Shown here piece by piece: positions 26,342 to 38,300 of a stretch of DNA of 64,000 nucleotides. Location of the stretch: assembly GCF_001611975.1 (NCBI RefSeq), contig NZ_CP014525.1, positions 860,001 to 924,000 on the forward strand. The letters are read 5' to 3'. Both the position numbers and the translations under genes were made by a program. Positions within the stretch are counted from its first letter, which is position 1. The number at the start of each line of letters is the position of its first letter. Source of the DNA: Haematospirillum jordaniae. Lineage in GTDB: Bacteria > Pseudomonadota > Alphaproteobacteria > Rhodospirillales > Rhodospirillaceae. Under the pieces are notes generated by a model. It did no database searches, was not told the DNA's origin, and saw nothing but the letters and a program-made list of their open reading frames with translations.

Positions 26342-29300
26342 ATGACAGACAAGAACTCTACGGTGGTTCTGCCTGAAGAGGTAGAGAACGTTACCCCGGG
26401 CGTGTCTTCTGTGTCTGGGCAGGCTGACCTCTTTGATACGGTTTTATCGGGTGATATTGCGGATCTCAGACCGCGTGTCGCTGGTGATGACGAAACGGAT
26501 GATCCGTTGGATGCCATTGCGCGTGAAGCCAATGATGACAGCGAGGAACAGAATCGTTCGGAACGTAATCTGACAAGCCATGCAACGACCCATACCGGTA
26601 GTCGTCGTGGTACGGATGTGAACGGCTATAGTGCTGATGACGAAGAAACGCTGATTACCTCTTCAGGGTTGGAAGAGCGCCGGCAGATCTACGATATTCA
26701 GGAGACCGGGGGTGAAGTTGTCACGCAAGCACAGTCTGGATCCGTATCTGTGGACCGTTCGGAAGTCTCGGTGGAGCGTCAGGAGCAACACGCCGAGCTT
26801 GTGGAGACTGAGGACGACGATAACGAGGAGGCTGATGGCGCGGATGAATCTGCTTCTGTCGAAGATCAAGAAATAACCGCTTGGCGTGGTGACCGTCGGC
26901 GTCGGGATTCGGATGAGGAATATACTCAGCCTGATGACGAAGAGAGTGATGCGCTTGCTGAAGAGACTCTGGAGCCAGAGATCTTGGGTGCCGTCGTTCT
27001 ATCGACTGAGGAGCCGCATGCGGATAGTGCGCCTGTTTCGGATTTACCGACACTTGCTGTCGGGACCGGTTCTGTGACGACGAAAGAGGACACGGCGGTT
27101 TCCCTTGGGATCCAGTCGGTAGACCTTGTTGACACGTCCGAGACACTTTCGGTGAGTGTGTCCGGTTTGCCGACGGATGCGGTCCTCGGGACGCTGGTCG
27201 GGGGTGTGTTTACGGCGCTGAAGGCAGGCTCCGGGGGTGATCTGATATCCGCCGATGAAGGCACGGTCCTCGTTGTTCCGGGTACCACGGACTATACGAC
27301 GCTTGCGGTGCGCCCGCCTGCGCATTGGAGCGGCGCTTTTACGGCGACGGTCACGGCGACGTCGACAGAGACGGGTGCTCCATCGTCTGCCGTCAGCACA
27401 GCCGCTGTAAAGGTCAATGTGACGCCTGTTGTTGATACGGCATTCGAGACTGTCAGCCCGCTTTCGCGTGCGGAGACGAATGTGGTTCAGACGGTTGGGC
27501 TTGGGCTGGCTCTTGGGAAGCCTGACGGCTCGGAGCGTGTGAGCCTGGTTGAGGTTTCCGGTGTTCCGGACGGGTTCAGCCTTGTGTACGACGGCACTGT
27601 GGTGTTGAAGGACCCTAAGTCTGGTGTCTTGAGGGTCACTGCTCCTGACCCGGGTTCGGTTGATGTCTCCAAACTTTCGCTGCAGGTTCCGGCGCACGGG
27701 AGCACCACGGGTGACGTTTCGCTGCAGGTCAAGGCGACGGTTGTTGACACGCCGGAGGGCGGTGGCACGGCCGTTGAGAAAACCGTTGAGGTTCCGGTCC
27801 CGGTGACGGTGACGCCTGTTTCGGATTTACCGACACTTGCTGTCGGGACCGGTTCTGTGACGACGAAAGAGGACACGGCGGTTTCCCTTGGGATCCAGTC
27901 GGTAGACCTTGTTGACACGTCCGAGACACTTTCGGTGAGTGTGTCCGGTTTGCCGACGGATGCGGTCCTCGGGACGCTGGTCGGGGGTGTGTTTACGGCG
28001 CTGAAGGCAGGCTCCGGGGGTGATCTGATATCCGCCGATGAAGGCACGGTCCTCGTTGTTCCGGGTACCACGGACTATACGACGCTTGCGGTGCGCCCGC
28101 CTGCGCATTGGAGCGGCGCTTTTACGGCGACGGTCACGGCGACGTCGACAGAGACGGGTGCTCCATCGTCTGCCGTCAGCACAGCCGCTGTAAAGGTCAA
28201 TGTGACGCCTGTTGTTGATACGGCATTCGAGACTGTCAGCCCGCTTTCGCGTGCGGAGACGAATGTGGTTCAGACGGTTGGGCTTGGGCTGGCTCTTGGG
28301 AAGCCTGACGGCTCGGAGCGTGTGAGCCTGGTTGAGGTTTCCGGTGTTCCGGACGGGTTCAGCCTTGTGTACGACGGCACTGTGGTGTTGAAGGACCCTA
28401 AGTCTGGTGTCTTGAGGGTCACTGCTCCTGACCCGGGTTCGGTTGATGTCTCCAAACTTTCGCTGCAGGTTCCGGCGCACGGGAGCACCACGGGTGACGT
28501 TTCGCTGCAGGTCAAGGCGACGGTTGTTGACACGCCGGAGGGCGGTGGCACGGCCGTTGAGAAAACCGTTGAGGTTCCGGTCCCGGTGACGGTGACGCCT
28601 GTTTCGGATTTACCGACACTTGCTGTCGGGACCGGTTCTGTGACGACGAAAGAGGACACGGCGGTTTCCCTTGGGATCCAGTCGGTAGACCTTGTTGACA
28701 CGTCCGAGACACTTTCGGTGAGTGTGTCCGGTTTGCCGACGGATGCGGTCCTCGGGACGCTGGTCGGGGGTGTGTTTACGGCGCTGAAGGCAGGCTCCGG
28801 GGGTGATCTGATATCCGCCGATGAAGGCACGGTCCTCGTTGTTCCGGGTACCACGGACTATACGACGCTTGCGGTGCGCCCGCCTGCGCATTGGAGCGGC
28901 GCTTTTACGGCGACGGTCACGGCGACGTCGACAGAGACGGGTGCTCCATCGTCTGCCGTCAGCACAGCCGCTGTAAAGGTCAATGTGACGCCTGTTGTTG
29001 ATACGGCATTCGAGACTGTCAGCCCGCTTTCGCGTGCGGAGACGAATGTGGTTCAGACGGTTGGGCTTGGGCTGGTTCTTGGGAAGCCTGACGGCTCGGA
29101 GCGTGTGAGCCGGGTTGAGGTTTCCGGTGTTCCGGACGGGTTCAGCCTTGTGTACGACGGCACTGTGGTGTCGAAGCACTCTGAGTCTGGTGTCTTGAGG
29201 GTCACTGCTCCTGACCCGGGTTCGGTTGATGTCTCCAAACTTTCGCTGCAGGTTCCGGCGCACGGGAGCGGCGCTTTTACGGCGAATGTCAAGGCGACGG

Positions 29301-32300
29301 TTGTTGACACGCCGGAGGGCGGTGGCACGGCCGTTGAGAAAACCGTTGAGGTCCCGGTCCCGGTGACGGTGACGCCTGTTTCGGATTTACCGACACTTGC
29401 TGTCGGGACCGGTTCTGTGACGACGAAAGAGGACACGGCGGTTTCCCTTGGGATCCAGTCGGTAGACCTTGTTGACACGTCCGAGACACTTTCGGTGAGT
29501 GTGTCCGGTTTGCCGACGGATGCGGTCCTCGGGACGCTGGTCGGGGGTGTGTTTACGGCGCTGATGGGGCCCACTTCGGACGGGAGCTATGCGGTTCCGG
29601 CCGGTACGGACTATACGACGCTTGCGGTGCGCCCGCCTGCGCATTGGAGCGGCGCTTTTACGGCGACGGTCACGGCGACGTCGACAGAGACGGGTGCTCC
29701 ATCGTCTGCCGTCAGCACAGCCGCTGTAAAGGTCAATGTGACGCCTGTTGTTGATACGGCATTCGAGACTGTCAGCCCGCTTTCGCGTGCGGAGACGAAT
29801 GTGGTTCAGACGGTTGGGCTTGGGCTGGCTCTTGGGAAGCCTGACGGCTCGGAGCGTGTGAGCCTGGTTGAGGTTTCCGGTGTTCCGGACGGGTTCAGCC
29901 TTGTGTACGACGGCACTGTGGTGTTGAAGGACCCTAAGTCTGGTGTCTTGAGGGTCACTGCTCCTGACCCGGGTTCGGTTGATGTCTCCAAACTTTCGCT
30001 GCAGGTTCCGGCGCACGGGAGCACCACGGGTGACGTTTCGCTGCAGGTCAAGGCGACGGTTGTTGACACGCCGGAGGGCGGTGGCACGGCCGTTGAGAAA
30101 ACCGTTGAGGTTCCGGTCCCGGTGACGGTGACGCCTGTTTCGGATTTACCGACACTTGCTGTCGGGACCGGTTCTGTGACGACGAAAGAGGACACGGCGG
30201 TTTCCCTTGGGATCCAGTCGGTAGACCTTGTTGACACGTCCGAGACACTTTCGGTGAGTGTGTCCGGTTTGCCGACGGATGCGGTCCTCGGGACGCTGGT
30301 CGGGGGTGTGTTTACGGCGCTGAAGGCAGGCTCCGGGGGTGATCTGATATCCGCCGATGAAGGCACGGTCCTCGTTGTTCCGGGTACCACGGACTATACG
30401 ACGCTTGCGGTGCGCCCGCCTGCGCATTGGAGCGGCGCTTTTACGGCGACGGTCACGGCGACGTCGACAGAGACGGGTGCTCCATCGTCTGCCGTCAGCA
30501 CAGCCGCTGTAAAGGTCAATGTGACGCCTGTTGTTGATACGGCATTCGAGACTGTCAGCCCGCTTTCGCGTGCGGAGACGAATGTGGTTCAGACGGTTGG
30601 GCTTGGGCTGGTTCTTGGGAAGCCTGACGGCTCGGAGCGTGTGAGCCGGGTTGAGGTTTCCGGTGTTCCGGACGGGTTCAGCCTTGTGTACGACGGCACT
30701 GTGGTGTCGAAGCACTCTGAGTCTGGTGTCTTGAGGGTCACTGCTCCTGACCCGGGTTCGGTTGATGTCTCCAAACTTTCGCTGCAGGTTCCGGCGCACG
30801 GGAGCGGCGCTTTTACGGCGAATGTCAAGGCGACGGTTGTTGACACGCCGGAGGGCGGTGGCACGGCCGTTGAGAAAACCGTTGAGGTCCCGGTCCCGGT
30901 GACGGTGACGCCTGTTTCGGATTTACCGACACTTGCTGTCGGGACCGGTTCTGTGACGACGAAAGAGGACACGGCGGTTTCCCTTGGGATCCAGTCGGTA
31001 GACCTTGTTGACACGTCCGAGACACTTTCGGTGAGTGTGTCCGGTTTGCCGACGGATGCGGTCCTCGGGACGCTGGTCGGGGGTGTGTTTACGGCGCTGA
31101 TGGGGCCCACTTCGGACGGGAGCTATGCGGTTCCGGCCGGTACGGACTATACGACGCTTGCGGTGCGCCCGCCTGCGCATTGGAGCGGCGCTTTTACGGC
31201 GACGGTCACGGCGACGTCGACAGAGACGGGTGCTCCATCGTCTGCCGTCAGCACAGCCGCTGTAAAGGTCAATGTGACGCCTGTTGTTGATACGGCATTC
31301 GAGACTGTCAGCCCGCTTTCGCGTGCGGAGACGAATGTGGTTCAGACGGTTGGGCTTGGGCTGGCTCTTGGGAAGCCTGACGGCTCGGAGCGTGTGAGCC
31401 TGGTTGAGGTTTCCGGTGTTCCGGACGGGTTCAGCCTTGTGTACGACGGCACTGTGGTGTTGAAGGACCCTAAGTCTGGTGTCTTGAGGGTCACTGCTCC
31501 TGACCCGGGTTCGGTTGATGTCTCCAAACTTTCGCTGCAGGTTCCGGCGCACGGGAGCACCACGGGTGACGTTTCGCTGCAGGTCAAGGCGACGGTTGTT
31601 GACACGCCGGAGGGCGGTGGCACGGCCGTTGAGAAAACCGTTGAGGTTCCGGTCCCGGTGACGGTGACGCCTGTTTCGGATTTACCGACACTTGCTGTCG
31701 GGACCGGTTCTGTGACGACGAAAGAGGACACGGCGGTTTCCCTTGGGATCCAGTCGGTAGACCTTGTTGACACGTCCGAGACACTTTCGGTGAGTGTGTC
31801 CGGTTTGCCGACGGATGCGGTCCTCGGGACGCTGGTCGGGGGTGTGTTTACGGCGCTGAAGGCAGGCTCCGGGGGTGATCTGATATCCGCCGATGAAGGC
31901 ACGGTCCTCGTTGTTCCGGGTACCACGGACTATACGACGCTTGCGGTGCGCCCGCCTGCGCATTGGAGCGGCGCTTTTACGGCGACGGTCACGGCGACGT
32001 CGACAGAGACGGGTGCTCCATCGTCTGCCGTCAGCACAGCCGCTGTAAAGGTCAATGTGACGCCTGTTGTTGATACGGCATTCGAGACTGTCAGCCCGCT
32101 TTCGCGTGCGGAGACGAATGTGGTTCAGACGGTTGGGCTTGGGCTGGTTCTTGGGAAGCCTGACGGCTCGGAGCGTGTGAGCCGGGTTGAGGTTTCCGGT
32201 GTTCCGGACGGGTTCAGCCTTGTGTACGACGGCACTGTGGTGTCGAAGCACTCTGAGTCTGGTGTCTTGAGGGTCACTGCTCCTGACCCGGGTTCGGTTG

Positions 32301-35300
32301 ATGTCTCCAAACTTTCGCTGCAGGTTCCGGCGCACGGGAGCACCACGGGTGACGTTTCGCTGCAGGTCAAGGCGACGGTTGTTGACACGCCGGAGGGCGG
32401 TGGCACGGCCGTTGAGAAAACCGTTGAGGTTCCGGTCCCGGTGACGGTGACGCCTGTTTCGGATTTACCGACACTTGCTGTCGGGACCGGTTCTGTGACG
32501 ACGAAAGAGGACACGGCGGTTTCCCTTGGGATCCAGTCGGTAGACCTTGTTGACACGTCCGAGACACTTTCGGTGAGTGTGTCCGGTTTGCCGACGGATG
32601 CGGTCCTCGGGACGCTGGTCGGGGGTGTGTTTACGGCGCTGAAGGCAGGCTCCGGGGGTGATCTGATATCCGCCGATGAAGGCACGGTCCTCGTTGTTCC
32701 GGGTACCACGGACTATACGACGCTTGCGGTGCGCCCGCCTGCGCATTGGAGCGGCGCTTTTACGGCGACGGTCACGGCGACGTCGACAGAGACGGGTGCT
32801 CCATCGTCTGCCGTCAGCACAGCCGCTGTAAAGGTCAATGTGACGCCTGTTGTTGATACGGCATTCGAGACTGTCAGCCCGCTTTCGCGTGCGGAGACGA
32901 ATGTGGTTCAGACGGTTGGGCTTGGGCTGGCTCTTGGGAAGCCTGACGGCTCGGAGCGTGTGAGCCTGGTTGAGGTTTCCGGTGTTCCGGACGGGTTCAG
33001 CCTTGTGTACGACGGCACTGTGGTGTTGAAGGACCCTAAGTCTGGTGTCTTGAGGGTCACTGCTCCTGACCCGGGTTCGGTTGATGTCTCCAAACTTTCG
33101 CTGCAGGTTCCGGCGCACGGGAGCGGCGCTTTTACGGCGAATGTCAAGGCGACGGTTGTTGACACGCCGGAGGGCGGTGGCACGGCCGTTGAGAAAACCG
33201 TTGAGGTCCCGGTCCCGGTGACGGTGACGCCTGTTTCGGATTTACCGACACTTGCTGTCGGGACCGGTTCTGTGACGACGAAAGAGGACACGGCGGTTTC
33301 CCTTGGGATCCAGTCGGTAGACCTTGTTGACACGTCCGAGACACTTTCGGTGAGTGTGTCCGGTTTGCCGACGGATGCGGTCCTCGGGACGCTGGTCGGG
33401 GGTGTGTTTACGGCGCTGATGGGGCCCACTTCGGACGGGAGCTATGCGGTTCCGGCCGGTACGGACTATACGACGCTTGCGGTGCGCCCGCCTGCGCATT
33501 GGAGCGGCGCTTTTACGGCGACGGTCACGGCGACGTCGACAGAGACGGGTGCTCCATCGTCTGCCGTCAGCACAGCCGCTGTAAAGGTCAATGTGACGCC
33601 TGTTGTTGATACGGCATTCGAGACTGTCAGCCCGCTTTCGCGTGCGGAGACGAATGTGGTTCAGACGGTTGGGCTTGGGCTGGTTCTTGGGAAGCCTGAC
33701 GGCTCGGAGCGTGTGAGCCGGGTTGAGGTTTCCGGTGTTCCGGACGGGTTCAGCCTTGTGTACGACGGCACTGTGGTGTCGAAGCACTCTGAGTCTGGTG
33801 TCTTGAGGGTCACTGCTCCTGACCCGGGTTCGGTTGATGTCTCCAAACTTTCGCTGCAGGTTCCGGCGCACGGGAGCACCACGGGTGACGTTTCGCTGCA
33901 GGTCAAGGCGACGGTTGTTGACACGCCGGAGGGCGGTGGCACGGCCGTTGAGAAAACCGTTGAGGTTCCGGTCCCGGTGACGGTGACGCCTGTTTCGGAT
34001 TTACCGACACTTGCTGTCGGGACCGGTTCTGTGACGACGAAAGAGGACACGGCGGTTTCCCTTGGGATCCAGTCGGTAGACCTTGTTGACACGTCCGAGA
34101 CACTTTCGGTGAGTGTGTCCGGTTTGCCGACGGATGCGGTCCTCGGGACGCTGGTCGGGGGTGTGTTTACGGCGCTGAAGGCAGGCTCCGGGGGTGATCT
34201 GATATCCGCCGATGAAGGCACGGTCCTCGTTGTTCCGGGTACCACGGACTATACGACGCTTGCGGTGCGCCCGCCTGCGCATTGGAGCGGCGCTTTTACG
34301 GCGACGGTCACGGCGACGTCGACAGAGACGGGTGCTCCATCGTCTGCCGTCAGCACAGCCGCTGTAAAGGTCAATGTGACGCCTGTTGTTGATACGGCAT
34401 TCGAGACTGTCAGCCCGCTTTCGCGTGCGGAGACGAATGTGGTTCAGACGGTTGGGCTTGGGCTGGTTCTTGGGAAGCCTGACGGCTCGGAGCGTGTGAG
34501 CCGGGTTGAGGTTTCCGGTGTTCCGGACGGGTTCAGCCTTGTGTACGACGGCACTGTGGTGTCGAAGCACTCTGAGTCTGGTGTCTTGAGGGTCACTGCT
34601 CCTGACCCGGGTTCGGTTGATGTCTCCAAACTTTCGCTGCAGGTTCCGGCGCACGGGAGCGGCGCTTTTACGGCGAATGTCAAGGCGACGGTTGTTGACA
34701 CGCCGGAGGGCGGTGGCACGGCCGTTGAGAAAACCGTTGAGGTCCCGGTCCCGGTGACGGTGACGCCTGTTTCGGATTTACCGACACTTGCTGTCGGGAC
34801 CGGTTCTGTGACGACGAAAGAGGACACGGCGGTTTCCCTTGGGATCCAGTCGGTAGACCTTGTTGACACGTCCGAGACACTTTCGGTGAGTGTGTCCGGT
34901 TTGCCGACGGATGCGGTCCTCGGGACGCTGGTCGGGGGTGTGTTTACGGCGCTGATGGGGCCCACTTCGGACGGGAGCTATGCGGTTCCGGCCGGTACGG
35001 ACTATACGACGCTTGCGGTGCGCCCGCCTGCGCATTGGAGCGGCGCTTTTACGGCGACGGTCACGGCGACGTCGACAGAGACGGGTGCTCCATCGTCTGC
35101 CGTCAGCACAGCCGCTGTAAAGGTCAATGTGACGCCTGTTGTTGATACGGCATTCGAGACTGTCAGCCCGCTTTCGCGTGCGGAGACGAATGTGGTTCAG
35201 ACGGTTGGGCTTGGGCTGGTTCTTGGGAAGCCTGACGGCTCGGAGCGTGTGAGCCGGGTTGAGGTTTCCGGTGTTCCGGACGGGTTCAGCCTTGTGTACG

Positions 35301-38300
35301 ACGGCACTGTGGTGTCGAAGCACTCTGAGTCTGGTGTCTTGAGGGTCACTGCTCCTGACCCGGGTTCGGTTGATGTCTCCAAACTTTCGCTGCAGGTTCC
35401 GGCGCACGGGAGCACCACGGGTGACGTTTCGCTGCAGGTCAAGGCGACGGTTGTTGACACGCCGGAGGGCGGTGGCACGGCCGTTGAGAAAACCGTTGAG
35501 GTTCCGGTCCCGGTGACGGTGACGCCTGTTTCGGATTTACCGACACTTGCTGTCGGGACCGGTTCTGTGACGACGAAAGAGGACACGGCGGTTTCCCTTG
35601 GGATCCAGTCGGTAGACCTTGTTGACACGTCCGAGACACTTTCGGTGAGTGTGTCCGGTTTGCCGACGGATGCGGTCCTCGGGACGCTGGTCGGGGGTGT
35701 GTTTACGGCGCTGAAGGCAGGCTCCGGGGGTGATCTGATATCCGCCGATGAAGGCACGGTCCTCGTTGTTCCGGGTACCACGGACTATACGACGCTTGCG
35801 GTGCGCCCGCCTGCGCATTGGAGCGGCGCTTTTACGGCGACGGTCACGGCGACGTCGACAGAGACGGGTGCTCCATCGTCTGCCGTCAGCACAGCCGCTG
35901 TAAAGGTCAATGTGACGCCTGTTGTTGATACGGCATTCGAGACTGTCAGCCCGCTTTCGCGTGCGGAGACGAATGTGGTTCAGACGGTTGGGCTTGGGCT
36001 GGCTCTTGGGAAGCCTGACGGCTCGGAGCGTGTGAGCCTGGTTGAGGTTTCCGGTGTTCCGGACGGGTTCAGCCTTGTGTACGACGGCACTGTGGTGTTG
36101 AAGGACCCTAAGTCTGGTGTCTTGAGGGTCACTGCTCCTGACCCGGGTTCGGTTGATGTCTCCAAACTTTCGCTGCAGGTTCCGGCGCACGGGAGCGGCG
36201 CTTTTACGGCGAATGTCAAGGCGACGGTTGTTGACACGCCGGAGGGCGGTGGCACGGCCGTTGAGAAAACCGTTGAGGTCCCGGTCCCGGTGACGGTGAC
36301 GCCTGTTTCGGATTTACCGACACTTGCTGTCGGGACCGGTTCTGTGACGACGAAAGAGGACACGGCGGTTTCCCTTGGGATCCAGTCGGTAGACCTTGTT
36401 GACACGTCCGAGACACTTTCGGTGAGTGTGTCCGGTTTGCCGACGGATGCGGTCCTCGGGACGCTGGTCGGGGGTGTGTTTACGGCGCTGATGGGGCCCA
36501 CTTCGGACGGGAGCTATGCGGTTCCGGCCGGTACGGACTATACGACGCTTGCGGTGCGCCCGCCTGCGCATTGGAGCGGCGCTTTTACGGCGACGGTCAC
36601 GGCGACGTCGACAGAGACGGGTGCTCCATCGTCTGCCGTCAGCACAGCCGCTGTAAAGGTCAATGTGACGCCTGTTGTTGATACGGCATTCGAGACTGTC
36701 AGCCCGCTTTCGCGTGCGGAGACGAATGTGGTTCAGACGGTTGGGCTTGGGCTGGTTCTTGGGAAGCCTGACGGCTCGGAGCGTGTGAGCCGGGTTGAGG
36801 TTTCCGGTGTTCCGGACGGGTTCAGCCTTGTGTACGACGGCACTGTGGTGTCGAAGCACTCTGAGTCTGGTGTCTTGAGGGTCACTGCTCCTGACCCGGG
36901 TTCGGTTGATGTCTCCAAACTTTCGCTGCAGGTTCCGGCGCACGGGAGCACCACGGGTGACGTTTCGCTGCAGGTCAAGGCGACGGTTGTTGACACGCCG
37001 GAGGGCGGTGGCACGGCCGTTGAGAAAACCGTTGAGGTTCCGGTCCCGGTGACGGTGACGCCTGTTTCGGATTTACCGACACTTGCTGTCGGGACCGGTT
37101 CTGTGACGACGAAAGAGGACACGGCGGTTTCCCTTGGGATCCAGTCGGTAGACCTTGTTGACACGTCCGAGACACTTTCGGTGAGTGTGTCCGGTTTGCC
37201 GACGGATGCGGTCCTCGGGACGCTGGTCGGGGGTGTGTTTACGGCGCTGAAGGCAGGCTCCGGGGGTGATCTGATATCCGCCGATGAAGGCACGGTCCTC
37301 GTTGTTCCGGGTACCACGGACTATACGACGCTTGCGGTGCGCCCGCCTGCGCATTGGAGCGGCGCTTTTACGGCGACGGTCACGGCGACGTCGACAGAGA
37401 CGGGTGCTCCATCGTCTGCCGTCAGCACAGCCGCTGTAAAGGTCAATGTGACGCCTGTTGTTGATACGGCATTCGAGACTGTCAGCCCGCTTTCGCGTGC
37501 GGAGACGAATGTGGTTCAGACGGTTGGGCTTGGGCTGGTTCTTGGGAAGCCTGACGGCTCGGAGCGTGTGAGCCGGGTTGAGGTTTCCGGTGTTCCGGAC
37601 GGGTTCAGCCTTGTGTACGACGGCACTGTGGTGTCGAAGCACTCTGAGTCTGGTGTCTTGAGGGTCACTGCTCCTGACCCGGGTTCGGTTGATGTCTCCA
37701 AACTTTCGCTGCAGGTTCCGGCGCACGGGAGCGGCGCTTTTACGGCGAATGTCAAGGCGACGGTTGTTGACACGCCGGAGGGCGGTGGCACGGCCGTTGA
37801 GAAAACCGTTGAGGTCCCGGTCCCGGTGACGGTGACGCCTGTTTCGGATTTACCGACACTTGCTGTCGGGACCGGTTCTGTGACGACGAAAGAGGACACG
37901 GCGGTTTCCCTTGGGATCCAGTCGGTAGACCTTGTTGACACGTCCGAGACACTTTCGGTGAGTGTGTCCGGTTTGCCGACGGATGCGGTCCTCGGGACGC
38001 TGGTCGGGGGTGTGTTTACGGCGCTGATGGGGCCCACTTCGGACGGGAGCTATGCGGTTCCGGCCGGTACGGACTATACGACGCTTGCGGTGCGCCCGCC
38101 TGCGCATTGGAGCGGCGCTTTTACGGCGACGGTCACGGCGACGTCGACAGAGACGGGTGCTCCATCGTCTGCCGTCAGCACAGCCGCTGTAAAGGTCAAT
38201 GTGACGCCTGTTGTTGATACGGCATTCGAGACTGTCAGCCCGCTTTCGCGTGCGGAGACGAATGTGGTTCAGACGGTTGGGCTTGGGCTGGTTCTTGGGA